Position numbers and translations under genes: made by a program. A stretch of DNA of 64,000 nucleotides from Microbacterium sp. Root61 (GTDB lineage Bacteria > Actinomycetota > Actinomycetes > Actinomycetales > Microbacteriaceae), in NCBI RefSeq assembly GCF_001427525.1, contig NZ_LMGU01000001.1:2475759-2539758 (forward strand), read 5' to 3'. The notes beneath the pieces were generated by a model. The model was not told the DNA's origin. It made no database searches and worked only from the letters and a program-made list of their open reading frames with translations. Shown here piece after piece: positions 53,656 to 61,493 of the stretch (its first letter is position 1; every line of letters begins with the position of its first letter).

Positions 53656-53686
53656 ACGGTAAAGGTTGACGTGGCGTCAATGTCAA
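53656..53686 (-). promoter_or_regulatory. MerR-type autoregulated promoter with dyad in a 19-base spacer
   Basis: On the minus strand: -35 TTGACA (53681-53686), spacer of 19 bases (53662-53680), -10 TACCGT (53656-53661). The spacer holds the inverted repeat TTGACG-CCA-CGTCAA (53666-53680). An over-long spacer with a dyad is the classical MerR-activated layout. Confidence 0.75.
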
Positions 53687-53718
53687 GCCCGAGGCATCCG
53701 ACTTTTGCGACGGCAGAC

Positions 53719-53771
53719 TTGACAGACTCGCGATATATCGTGTTATTGTTCCTTATCGCGATATATCGCGA
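53719..53771 (+). promoter_or_regulatory. PadR-type promoter/operators of the DUF4097-PadR operon
   Basis: TTGACA (53719-53724) and TATTGT (53744-53749) form a promoter with a 19-base spacer (18 if TTATTG is taken). The spacer contains CGATATATCG (53731-53740), and a longer perfect palindrome TCGCGATATATCGCGA lies at 53756-53771, near the transcription start. The same core recurs upstream of the TIGR02611 gene (56843-56852). The PadR protein encoded in this operon is the likely repressor. Confidence 0.7.
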
Positions 53772-53796
53772 GCTATCTCAGAACCCAGGAGCAACA

Positions 53797-54744
53797 ATGA
53801 CCCTCGAGAAGTGGATCATCCACCCGGGCGAAACGCGCGTCATCGACATCGAGACCGTGCGCAAGCTCAAAGTCGGCCTCGTCGGAGGCCAGATCGACGT
53901 CATCGCGCACGATGAGCCCGGCATGCGGATCGAAGTGCACGACGTCACCGTCAAAGATCTGCGGATCGAGGTGACCGGTGACGTCGTCGAGATCGACCAC
54001 CCGCAACTGCGCTGGGACAACTTCCTCGAAGTGTTCCGCAACTTCGGTTCGGGCGGCGCGAAAGCCGAGATCAGCGTCGCCGTGCCCCGCGCGATCGCTC
54101 TCACCCTCGGTGTCGTGAGTGCGAGCGCGCTCGTCTCCGGCATCCGCAACGACGCCCGATTGAACACGGTGTCCGGCGACATCATCGTCGACGGAATCAT
54201 CGGCGACCTCACGGTCAACGCCGTCTCCGGCGACGTACAGGTGCGCGAGCTGGTCGGCGCCCTCAACGCGAACAGCGTGTCGGGGGATGTCGCGGCCACC
54301 GGAGAGATCCGCAAGGCCACGATCGACACGGTCTCGGGCGCGATGTTCGTCGACTCGGTCGGCGAGATCGGCCAGATCAACCTCAACACGGTCAGCGGCA
54401 ACGCCACCATGCGGCTGGACGAAGGCCTGCCCGCGAACTACGTCGTGCGCAGCGTGAGCGGGCGCGTGCAGCTGGACGGCATCGTCCGTTCCGGCGGCAG
54501 CCCCACGACCAACTACGCCGGCTCGGTGGGCGAGCTCAGCGGCTCGTTCGTCGACCTGCGGGCCAACTCGGTGTCGGGCGATGTGACCGTCGTGCGCCGC
54601 GCCGGAGCCCCGATCCCCGCCCCGGCGCCCGCGCCGGCCGTCGATCCCGGCGAAGAGGCGTTCGGCGACGACGCTTCCGGCGGCTTCGCCAGCGGGTTCG
54701 GTACCGACTTCGGCAAGGACTTCGGCCAGGAGGACCGGTCATGA
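53797..54744 (+). CDS. DUF4097 beta-strand-repeat protein
   Basis: A 315-residue protein, starting after CAGGAG. From about residue 115 it shows repeats of the type NTVSGDIIVDG, NAVSGDVQVRE, NSVSGDVAATG, expected to stack as a beta-solenoid. There is no signal peptide or membrane helix; the C-terminal 45 residues are Pro/Ala- then Gly/Asp/Phe-rich. DUF4097 proteins often sit with PadR or anti-sigma partners and are thought to take part in envelope-stress responses, without a proven activity. Its stop overlaps the PadR start by four bases. Confidence 0.88.
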   Translation: MTLEKWIIHPGETRVIDIETVRKLKVGLVGGQIDVIAHDEPGMRIEVHDVTVKDLRIEVTGDVVEIDHPQLRWDNFLEVFRNFGSGGAKAEISVAVPRAIALTLGVVSASALVSGIRNDARLNTVSGDIIVDGIIGDLTVNAVSGDVQVRELVGALNANSVSGDVAATGEIRKATIDTVSGAMFVDSVGEIGQINLNTVSGNATMRLDEGLPANYVVRSVSGRVQLDGIVRSGGSPTTNYAGSVGELSGSFVDLRANSVSGDVTVVRRAGAPIPAPAPAPAVDPGEEAFGDDASGGFASGFGTDFGKDFGQEDRS

Positions 54745-55355
54745 GCCCCGTCTTCTCCCACGGAGATCTGCGCCTGTACCTGCTGAACCTCCTCGACGAG
54801 GGTCCGCGGCACGGCTACGACATCATGCAGGCACTCTCGGACCGCACCGGCGGCACCTACACGCCGAGCGCCGGCACCATCTACCCCCGGCTCGCGAAGC
54901 TCGAGGAAGAGGGTTTGGTGACGAAGTCGGTCGACGGCCGCAAGACGGTCTACGAGATCACGGATGCGGGTCGCGCCGAAGTGGCGCTGCGCTCGGCCGA
55001 CCTCGAGGGGATCGAGGCGGGTCTCACCGACTCGGTCCGCCTGATCGCCGACGAGGTGCGCGGCAGCGTCCGCGATGCGATGAAGAGTCTGCGCGCCGAC
55101 CTCGCCGCCGCCTCCCGCGACGAGCGCGCGAGCGCGACGCGCACGTACACACCCCCGCAGGACGACCCGCGAACGCAGAGTCGCGAACAGCTCCACCGGG
55201 CGGATGCCGCGATCAACGAGTTCCGCGCCCGCGTGCGCAGCGACCTGCGCACGCATGTCGCGCGCGGCGGGTCGCTGGAGGCCTCGCTCATCGACACGCT
55301 CACCACGGCGTTGGACGACGTCGCCGGCGCGCTCACCCGCGGACTGCGGGGCTGA
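54741..55355 (+). CDS. PadR-family transcriptional regulator
   Basis: A 204-residue repressor-type protein. The winged helix has LYLLNLLDEGPRHGYDIMQAL and TYTPSAGTIYPRLAKLEEEG, the two diagnostic PadR segments; a helical dimer region and a basic tail follow. It is the second gene of the operon with DUF4097, overlapping by four bases, so it probably represses its own operon through the CGATATATCG sites and possibly the TIGR02611 gene. The C-terminal tail (from about residue 125) is longer than in short PadR proteins. Confidence 0.93.
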   Translation: MSPVFSHGDLRLYLLNLLDEGPRHGYDIMQALSDRTGGTYTPSAGTIYPRLAKLEEEGLVTKSVDGRKTVYEITDAGRAEVALRSADLEGIEAGLTDSVRLIADEVRGSVRDAMKSLRADLAAASRDERASATRTYTPPQDDPRTQSREQLHRADAAINEFRARVRSDLRTHVARGGSLEASLIDTLTTALDDVAGALTRGLRG

Positions 55356-55363
55356 CATGGACT

Positions 55364-55452
55364 CGTCGGGCGACGCGAACGACATGCGCACGGACGCGAG
55401 CAAGGGCGGGACCGAGCCTGCACGTCACGCGTCGCCCGACGTACAGGCTCGG
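55364..55452. repeat. Overlapping inverted repeats between PadR and the stress-protein gene
   Basis: A 14-base perfect inverted repeat (CGTCGGGCGACGCG at 55364-55377 with 55428-55441) encloses 50 bases. A second pair, CCGAGCCTG (55412-55420) and CAGGCTCGG (55444-55452), overlaps it, so the two hairpins exclude each other in one transcript. No gene is seen here. Confidence 0.65.
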
Positions 55453-55485
55453 CGCGAGGAGCACGATGCGCGCCCACGCCGCACG

Positions 55486-55507
55486 ACAGGACCCATCCGG
55501 GTCCTGT
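55486..55507. terminator. Terminator hairpin after the universal stress protein gene
   Basis: Stem ACAGGACCC (55486-55494) with GGGTCCTGT (55499-55507), loop ATCC, 16 bases past the stress-protein stop on its strand and downstream of PadR on the other. Confidence 0.65.
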
Positions 55508-55522
55508 GCTGAGGCCGCTGGG

Positions 55523-56074
55523 CTAGGCCTGGTCCGGCCAGATGTCTTCGTCGTCGGCGACCGGCTCCCCCAGCGGCACGACCAGGATCGGCCGGTGCTG
55601 ACGGTGCGCGAGCCGGGCGGCGACCGCACCGGTGAAGAACTCGCGGATGGATTCGCCGATTCCCCGCTTGCGGGTGCCGACGACCAGGAGCTTCGCGTCC
55701 ACCTGCTCCGCAAGGTGCTTGATCGCCAGAGCGGGGTCGCCCACCAGCTGATGGACCGCCCACTGGACGTCGTGCCCGTCGAGGAGCTCCTTCGCCGCCG
55801 CGTCGACCTCGGCCAGGTCGCTCTCACCCACGGCCCCGTTGATATCGATGGGTGCCGAGTGGACGTAGCCGTCGGGATCCTCGTAGGTGACGAAGCGTGT
55901 CACGTCCACGTGCACCACCAGAAGCGGTGCGTGCAGCAGCCGCGCGTAGCGCGCAGCTTCCTTCAGGACACGGCCGGACTGCCCGGGGATGACACCCACG
56001 ATGACGGCGCCGTGCATGGCCGCCTCATCGAAAGCGGGATCCTTCGCCGGAATGGCGGATGCCTCTTCGGACAT
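55523..56074 (-). CDS. Universal stress protein (UspA family)
   Basis: A 183-residue single-domain protein. VIVGVIPGQSGRVLKEAARYA starts the fold, and the ATP-binding segment near the end reads VVGTRKRGIGE then FFTGAVAARLAHRQHRPILVVP, fitting the G-x2-G-x9-G pattern loosely. The start at 56072-56074 is chosen over an ATG ten codons upstream. Usp proteins help survival in starvation and oxygen loss; the partner is unknown. It stands alone on the minus strand. Confidence 0.9.
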   Translation of the reverse strand: MSEEASAIPAKDPAFDEAAMHGAVIVGVIPGQSGRVLKEAARYARLLHAPLLVVHVDVTRFVTYEDPDGYVHSAPIDINGAVGESDLAEVDAAAKELLDGHDVQWAVHQLVGDPALAIKHLAEQVDAKLLVVGTRKRGIGESIREFFTGAVAARLAHRQHRPILVVPLGEPVADDEDIWPDQA

Positions 56075-56139
56075 ACTCTGTGCAGCCCCTCTCAAATGGG
56101 CCACTGGCCGCGGGTGGGCAGAGGCTCCGTGATATCCTG

Positions 56140-56224
56140 AATGTTACTCTTACCGGCTTGCGGCCGGTTTCGTGAACGTAGCGGGTGACGCAAAGCCCGC
56201 GTCGCAGAAATGAGGGGGTCTCGC
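56140..56224 (+). promoter_or_regulatory. Leader of the DUF3073 gene with two stem-loops
   Basis: Between a likely promoter near 56132-56150 and the ATG, two hairpins can form: CCGG-CTTGCGG-CCGG and GCGGG-TGACGCAAA-GCCCGC. The piece GACGCAAAGCC resembles part of the GEMM (c-di-GMP-I) riboswitch core, but the other half of that motif is not present, so I do not call a riboswitch. Confidence 0.3.
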
Positions 56225-56404
56225 ATGGGGCGTGGCCGTCAGAAGGCGAAACACACCAAGATCGCGCGGGAGCTGAAGTCCTACAGCCCGAGCGTCAATT
56301 ACTCTGCCCTCGAACGGGAGCTGCACCCTCAGGGGGAAGGCGACCTCTACGTCGACAAGTGGGCCGACGAGCACGAGGACGAGTACGAAGAAGAGAAGGC
56401 CTGA
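56225..56404 (+). CDS. DUF3073 protein
   Basis: A 59-residue very hydrophilic protein with the family's fixed start MGRGRQKAKHTKIARELKSY and an acidic end (EHEDEYEEEK). DUF3073 genes sit next to purM/purF in many actinobacteria, as here (within 2-4 kb). No function is known; the basic head and acidic tail suggest a nucleic-acid or ribosome partner. It is convergent with the TIGR02611 gene, three bases apart. Confidence 0.93.
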   Translation: MGRGRQKAKHTKIARELKSYSPSVNYSALERELHPQGEGDLYVDKWADEHEDEYEEEKA

Positions 56405-56407
56405 CGC

Positions 56408-56827
56408 TCAGGCGGCTGCCTTCGCCGAGGCCCTGCGCGCGCGACGAGCGCGCCACCAGGTCCAGAATCGGTCGAGCTGCCGCTTGAGCCACGCGGCGAT
56501 CCGTCGCGCCCAGTGGAACTCGGTGCCGAGGATCGCCAGCCCGAGGAACACGATCAACCACCCCGGACCCGGCAGCGGCACCAGGAGCAGTCCGGCGACG
56601 CTGAGCAGCCCTCCGAAGACGCCGACGGCGACACGGTAGGCGACATTCAGCCGCGGATGCCGCGACACCCAGTCGCGTACCTGCCGCAGCATGCGCCGGA
56701 TCGGGCGATCAGGGCGCTCGGCCGCGACGATCTCCGCACGCACGGTGCGTTCGAGGTCATCGGAGAGGTGCTCTCCACCCCATACGGCGGATTGCTCGGC
56801 GTTGCTGGGAAGCGGTTCGCGACTCAT
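56408..56827 (-). CDS. TIGR02611 family membrane protein
   Basis: A 139-residue protein with two close membrane helices (VAVGVFGGLLSVAGLLLVPL and GWLIVFLGLAILG) joined by the family motif PGPGW. The N-terminal 50 residues and the Arg/Trp-rich C-terminus are cytoplasmic. Function unknown. The CGATATATCG site 16 bases upstream of the start is shared with the PadR operon at 53.7 kb, so it probably belongs to the same regulon. Start at ATG 56825-56827. Confidence 0.88.
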   Translation of the reverse strand: MSREPLPSNAEQSAVWGGEHLSDDLERTVRAEIVAAERPDRPIRRMLRQVRDWVSRHPRLNVAYRVAVGVFGGLLSVAGLLLVPLPGPGWLIVFLGLAILGTEFHWARRIAAWLKRQLDRFWTWWRARRARRASAKAAA

Positions 56828-56842
56828 GCACCGAAGATAACA

Positions 56843-56852
56843 CGATATATCG
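56843..56852. promoter_or_regulatory. PadR-like operator upstream of the TIGR02611 gene
   Basis: CGATATATCG, within a longer stretch identical on the minus strand to the promoter spacer of the DUF4097-PadR operon (TCGCGATATATCGTGTTAT). It overlaps a likely promoter (TATCTT as -10). Confidence 0.65.
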
Positions 56853-56910
56853 CGACTATCCTGAGAGTCGGCCGGTCGGGACACACGTCGAGCGTGCGCC
56901 TCGACATCCG

Positions 56911-58146
56911 TCACCAGGCTCCGTGACGGCGCTCCCAGTCGTCCTCGATCGTGTGCGGGCGGGCGATGACGACGCCCGCCGGGATGGCCACGACGATCAC
57001 GCCGGCCAGGACGATCAGCGGCAGGGTCCAGGCGTCGGTGGCGTCGTGCAGCAGCCCGATCGCGAACGGGAAGACCGCGGCGATGGCATACCCGACGCTC
57101 TGCACGAATCCGCTCAGCGCGACAACGGCCTCGTGCGTACGGGCGCGCAGGCCGAGCAGCACGAGGGTCAGCGGGAACAGCAGCGGCGCGATGCCAAGGA
57201 GGGCTGCCCAGAGCCACGGTGCTGCCGTCGGGAACCACAGCAGCCCGGCCACGCCGGCGAGGCCGGATACGACAGCCACTCCGAACAGCGGGCGGATGGC
57301 GCCGTAGCGGGCGACGAGGCCGGGGATCAGCAGTGAGGCCGGCAAACCCATCGCTGCGAACAGCGACAGGAGCACACCCGCGGTGGCCGGGGTGACCTCG
57401 GCGACATCGATGAGGATCGTCGGCAGCCACGCGAAGGACGTGTAGGCGATCGTGGCCGAGACGGAGAAGCCCGCCATGATCGCCCAGGCCAGCGGCAGTC
57501 GCCACATGCGTCCGAACATCTGCGGGTTGGCGGTCTCGACATCGACCTTGTCGCCGGCAGAGGCGCGCTCGCGCACGAGCATCGTGATCCAGGGGATCAT
57601 CGCGGCCGCGGCGAACACCGCCCACATGCCGAGCGAGAAGCGCCATCCGGCGCTGTCGGCCACGGGCACCGCGATCAGCGGCGGCAGGAATGTCGCGACC
57701 GCCATAGTGGTCGAGTAGACCGTGGTCATCAGACCGATGCGGTCGGGGAAGTACTTCTTGACCAGGGGCGGGAGCAGGATGTTGCCGACACCGACCGCGG
57801 CGAAGATGGTCGCCGTCGCCAGCAGCAGCGTGACGGACGAATCGGCGAGCCCGCGCGCCAGTAGCCCGATCGTGGCGACGGCGGATGCCGCGATCACGAG
57901 CCGCTCCAGTCCGAACCGCCGCTCCATCCGCGGGGTGAGGATGCCGAAGATCGCGTAGCAGACCGGCGGCGCCGTGCCGATGAGGCCGATCACCCAGGCC
58001 GGCATGGCGAAGTCGACGGCGATGTGGTCGATGACCGGCGAGAGGGATGCCACGGCCACCCGCACAGAGAAGGCGAACAGCACGATCCCGAGCAGCGCGA
58101 GAGCCCTGCCGTGCCAGAGCGGGCGGGCGGGGCTGGAGTGCATCAT
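56911..58146 (-). CDS. MFS transporter, CynX/NimT type
   Basis: A 411-residue carrier with about 12 helices. The early segment VRVAVASLSPVIDHIAVDF, then FGILTPRMERRFGLERLV and NILLPPLVKKYFPDRIGLMTTVYS are typical of the cyanate-permease-like branch of MFS, some of which carry cyanate or 2-nitroimidazole. Substrate unknown. The gene is on the minus strand, 45 bases downstream of purF, with its own start at 58144-58146. Confidence 0.9.
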   Translation of the reverse strand: MMHSSPARPLWHGRALALLGIVLFAFSVRVAVASLSPVIDHIAVDFAMPAWVIGLIGTAPPVCYAIFGILTPRMERRFGLERLVIAASAVATIGLLARGLADSSVTLLLATATIFAAVGVGNILLPPLVKKYFPDRIGLMTTVYSTTMAVATFLPPLIAVPVADSAGWRFSLGMWAVFAAAAMIPWITMLVRERASAGDKVDVETANPQMFGRMWRLPLAWAIMAGFSVSATIAYTSFAWLPTILIDVAEVTPATAGVLLSLFAAMGLPASLLIPGLVARYGAIRPLFGVAVVSGLAGVAGLLWFPTAAPWLWAALLGIAPLLFPLTLVLLGLRARTHEAVVALSGFVQSVGYAIAAVFPFAIGLLHDATDAWTLPLIVLAGVIVVAIPAGVVIARPHTIEDDWERRHGAW

Positions 58147-58191
58147 TCCAGCCTAGGTGCCGCCCGCAGCCCGGGCGAACGAAACGGGGGG

Positions 58192-59652
58192 TCAGGACTC
58201 CTGCGAGCCCTCGACCCACGCGAGGTACTCCGCGCTGACGGTGCCGGTGATGTAGCGGCCGTCGAAGCAGCTCATGTCGAGGTCATCGAGGTCGGAGCCT
58301 TCGAGGATCGCGGCCTTCAGATCCTCGACCTCCTGGTAGACCAGGAAGTCGGCGCCGAGCTCCGCTGCGATCTCGGGGATCGTCCGGTCGTGCGCGACGA
58401 GCTCCTGACGCGACGGCATGTTGATGCCGTACACGTGCGGGTAGCGGACCGGCGGCGCGGCCGAGGCGAACGTCACGGTCTTGGCCCCGGCATCCCGTGC
58501 CATCTGGATGATCTCGCGGCTCGTCGTGCCGCGCACGATCGAGTCGTCGATCAGCAGCACGTTCTTGCCCTTGAACTCGCTCGACATCGCATTGAGCTTC
58601 TGGCGCACGCTCTTCTTGCGCACGGCCTGCCCGGGCATGATGAACGTCCGGCCGACGTAGCGGTTCTTGTAGAAGCCCTCGCGGTACTCGATGCCGAGCT
58701 TGCGGGCGACCTGCATCGCCGCGGGGCGCGAGGAGTCCGGGATCGGCATGACCACGTCGATGGTGTCCACCGGCGTGTGCTTGGCGATGGTGTCGGCGAG
58801 GCGCTCGCCCATACGCAGTCGCGACTCGTACACGGCGATGCCGTTCATGACCGAGTCGGGGCGGGCGAGGTAGACGTACTCGAACGAGCACGGCGCCAGG
58901 ACGGGGTTCGCGGCGCACTGCTTGGTGTGCAGGCGACCCTCGAGGTCGATGAACACGGCCTCACCGGGAAGCACATCGCGGACGACCTCGAAGCCGGCGT
59001 TCTCCAGCACGAGGGATTCGGATGCCACGACCCACTCGTAGCCGCCCTCGTCCGCCGGGCGCGTGCCCAGGATGAGGGGGCGGATGCCGAACGGGTCGCG
59101 GAACGCGAGGAGACCGTAGCCGGCGATCAGCGCGATAGCGGCGTACGAGCCTTCGACGCGCTCGTGCACACGGGCGACGGCCTGGAAGACCTGTTCGGGA
59201 TCGAGCTCGAGCCCGGCGATCTCGGACTGCAGCTCGCTGCCGAGCACGTTGACCAGCAGCTCCGTGTCGGAGGTGGTGTTCAGGTGGCGGCGGTCGGTGT
59301 GGAACAGCTCGCTGGTCAGCTCACGCGTGTTGGTGAGGTTGCCGTTGTGCACCAGCACGATGCCGTAGGGCGCGTTCACGTAGAAGGGCTGCGCCTCTTC
59401 CTCGTTGGCCGCGGTGCCCTGCGTCGCGTAGCGGACATGACCGAGCCCGATCTCACCGAGCAGCGCCCGCATGTCGCGGGTGCGGAACGCCTCACGGACC
59501 TGCCCCTTCGCCTTCGCGATGTGGAACACGCCGTTGGCCTCCGCCGTGGCGATGCCGGTGGAGTCCTGCCCGCGGTGCTGGAGAAGGAGGAGGGCGTCGT
59601 AGATCTCCTGGTTGACGGGCCCACGGCCCACCATGCCGACAATGCCGCACAT
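58192..59652 (-). CDS. purF: Amidophosphoribosyltransferase
   Basis: A 486-residue enzyme that makes phosphoribosylamine from PRPP and glutamine, the first committed step of purine synthesis. The glutaminase nucleophile is Cys2 (MCGIVGMVG), exposed without a propeptide. GHVRYATQG and HNGNLTN line the glutamine site; the PRPP loop is VLLIDDSIVRGTTS (about residue 365). The start lies six bases after the purM stop, so the two are cotranscribed with purM first. Confidence 0.97.
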   Translation of the reverse strand: MCGIVGMVGRGPVNQEIYDALLLLQHRGQDSTGIATAEANGVFHIAKAKGQVREAFRTRDMRALLGEIGLGHVRYATQGTAANEEEAQPFYVNAPYGIVLVHNGNLTNTRELTSELFHTDRRHLNTTSDTELLVNVLGSELQSEIAGLELDPEQVFQAVARVHERVEGSYAAIALIAGYGLLAFRDPFGIRPLILGTRPADEGGYEWVVASESLVLENAGFEVVRDVLPGEAVFIDLEGRLHTKQCAANPVLAPCSFEYVYLARPDSVMNGIAVYESRLRMGERLADTIAKHTPVDTIDVVMPIPDSSRPAAMQVARKLGIEYREGFYKNRYVGRTFIMPGQAVRKKSVRQKLNAMSSEFKGKNVLLIDDSIVRGTTSREIIQMARDAGAKTVTFASAAPPVRYPHVYGINMPSRQELVAHDRTIPEIAAELGADFLVYQEVEDLKAAILEGSDLDDLDMSCFDGRYITGTVSAEYLAWVEGSQES

Positions 59653-59658
59653 TGGGGG

Positions 59659-60786
59659 TTACTTCGCTCCCTGGTCGCTGTACTGTCCGACGAGTCGCAC
59701 GGCGCCGCCGTCGACCCCCTTCGCACCCTGTTCGAATTCGCCCGCCGGACGCGGACCGTCGCCGACGACGCCGACCTGCCAGGTGGCGATGCCATCCTGC
59801 AGGAGAGCGGATGCCGCAGCCTCCGCCTTGTCGGCGGCCACGACGGCGAGGAACCCGATGCCGAGGTTCCAGGTGCCTTCGGTGGCGGTGAGCTCGAGGT
59901 TGCCGAGGTCGGCGAGCACGCGGAAGACCGGCGGCGGCGACCACGTGGAGCGGTCGAGCTCGACCCAGGTGTCCTGCGGCAGCACGCGCGCGAGGTTGGC
60001 GGCGATGCCGCCGCCCGTGACGTGGCTGAGGGCGTGCACGGCGTCGCCGGTCTGCGCGATGAGGCGCAGCAGCGGAGCGGTGTACAGGCGGGTGGGCTCC
60101 AGGAGCGCCTCGCCCCACGTCGTACCGTCGCTCGCGAGATCGGTCGCACGGTCGCCGTACTGGATGCCGGCACCGGCGACGATGTGGCGCACCAGCGAGT
60201 AGCCGTTGGAGTGCAGGCCGCTGGAGGCCAGCGCCAGCACCACATCGCCGGGGCGGACGCGGTCGGCGCCGAGGATGCGGCTGCCCTCGACCACGCCGGT
60301 CGCGGCGCCCGCGACGTCGTAGTCGTTCAGGCCCAGCAAGCCGGGGTGCTCGGCGGTCTCGCCGCCGACGAGCGCGGTGCCCGTCTCGGCACAGCCGCGC
60401 GCGATGCCCGCGACGATGTCGGCGATGCGCTCGGGGAAGACCTTGCCGCACGCGATGTAGTCGGTCATGAAGAGCGGCTTGGCGCCGACCACGACGATGT
60501 CGTCCACGACCATGCCGACCAGGTCGAGCCCGATCGTGTCGTGCTTGTCGATCGCCTGGGCGATCGCGACCTTGGTGCCGACGCCGTCGGTGCTGGTCGC
60601 GAGCAGCGGACGTTCGTAGGCACGCAGCGCGCTGGCGTCGAAGAGACCGGCGAAGCCGCCGACACCTCCGAGCACTTCGGGGCCGTGGGTTCGACGAACG
60701 GCCGACTTCATCAGCTCTACTGCGAGGTCACCCGCAGCGGTGTCGACGCCGGCTTCGGTATAGGGATTGGGGGCGGAGGAGGCCAC
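59659..60786 (-). CDS. purM: Phosphoribosylformylglycinamidine cyclo-ligase
   Basis: A 375-residue enzyme that closes the imidazole ring to AIR with ATP. It begins with GTG and shows YTEAGVDTAAGD, the STDGVGTKVAIA substrate loop, DYIACGKV, GGETAEHPGLL and SHVTGGGIAANLARV. Length is slightly above the E. coli enzyme because of a Gly/Ala-rich tail. It is upstream of purF in the same operon. A GCGGATGC-C-GCATCCGC palindrome lies 29 bases upstream, between it and the divergent gene at 60878. Confidence 0.97.
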   Translation of the reverse strand: MASSAPNPYTEAGVDTAAGDLAVELMKSAVRRTHGPEVLGGVGGFAGLFDASALRAYERPLLATSTDGVGTKVAIAQAIDKHDTIGLDLVGMVVDDIVVVGAKPLFMTDYIACGKVFPERIADIVAGIARGCAETGTALVGGETAEHPGLLGLNDYDVAGAATGVVEGSRILGADRVRPGDVVLALASSGLHSNGYSLVRHIVAGAGIQYGDRATDLASDGTTWGEALLEPTRLYTAPLLRLIAQTGDAVHALSHVTGGGIAANLARVLPQDTWVELDRSTWSPPPVFRVLADLGNLELTATEGTWNLGIGFLAVVAADKAEAAASALLQDGIATWQVGVVGDGPRPAGEFEQGAKGVDGGAVRLVGQYSDQGAK

Positions 60787-60814
60787 ACGTCCAGCCTACC
60801 GGCGGGCGGGACGG

Positions 60815-60831
60815 GCGGATGCCGCATCCGC
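60815..60831. promoter_or_regulatory. Palindrome in the divergent purM promoter region
   Basis: GCGGATGC-C-GCATCCGC, a 17-base perfect dyad with no real loop, in the 91-base gap between purM and the divergent gene. It may be an operator or one more instance of the GGATGCC word. Confidence 0.35.
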
Positions 60832-60877
60832 GGTTGTGCCGGGCGCACCGGACCCGCGCCGCCGTAGAATGACGGGC

Positions 60878-61489
60878 ATGGGCGGCGTCGGTGCTCCAGA
60901 ATGGGTGATCCGCGAGGACGCGGGTCAACCCGTGCTGCTCGCGCTCTACCTGCGCCAGGTGCTCGGCATCCGCTCTCCCGACGAGCTGCCGCACTTGCGG
61001 GGCATCGCACCGCGGGTCAATGACCGCTCCGAGGCGGCGCAGGCTCTGCTCGAGCGTCAGTGGCGCGAGTACTGGGCGATGACTGTCGAGCCGCAGGCGC
61101 ATCCGTCCCCTGTGCCGCTGGATCTCGTCGAGGGTTTCGACACCCAGGTCGCCCTGCCCACCGAGGGCTCGGCCGAGCTGATCACGGCGATGCGTCCTCA
61201 CGCGGCCGAGGCGCTGGCGTACTCGCAGTCGGCGCACGAGCGATACCGCAAGGACGCGTCTGCCAAGCCCGGCGTCTCGTACCGCGCCTACGCGAGTGCG
61301 ATCGCGGAGCACGAGCGGCAGGTCGGGCGGCGGGCGCATTCGTTCGAGCTCAATGTGCAGGTGCTGCCGCTCAGTCAGCGCGGGGTGTGGTGGATCGGCT
61401 CACTCACGATCGCGGTGACCGACGGTCTGCGCGGCGATGTGGTCGCGTTCGACGCGGCGATCCATCCGATCATCGCCGAACTGGCCTGA
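60878..61489 (+). CDS. Conserved-looking protein of unknown function, divergent from purM
   Basis: A 203-residue soluble protein that I do not recognise. It has a helical first half (VLLALYLRQVLGI, EAAQALLERQWREYW) and a C-terminal beta-rich part (HSFELNVQVLPLSQRGVWWIGSLTIAVTD). TAGAAT ends seven bases before the ATG at 60878, a leaderless layout; an ATG at 60869 is inside that box and unlikely. It is divergent from purM and convergent with the small membrane gene at 61494. Length and codon use look like a real gene. Confidence 0.75.
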   Translation: MGGVGAPEWVIREDAGQPVLLALYLRQVLGIRSPDELPHLRGIAPRVNDRSEAAQALLERQWREYWAMTVEPQAHPSPVPLDLVEGFDTQVALPTEGSAELITAMRPHAAEALAYSQSAHERYRKDASAKPGVSYRAYASAIAEHERQVGRRAHSFELNVQVLPLSQRGVWWIGSLTIAVTDGLRGDVVAFDAAIHPIIAELA

Positions 61490-61493
61490 GGCG

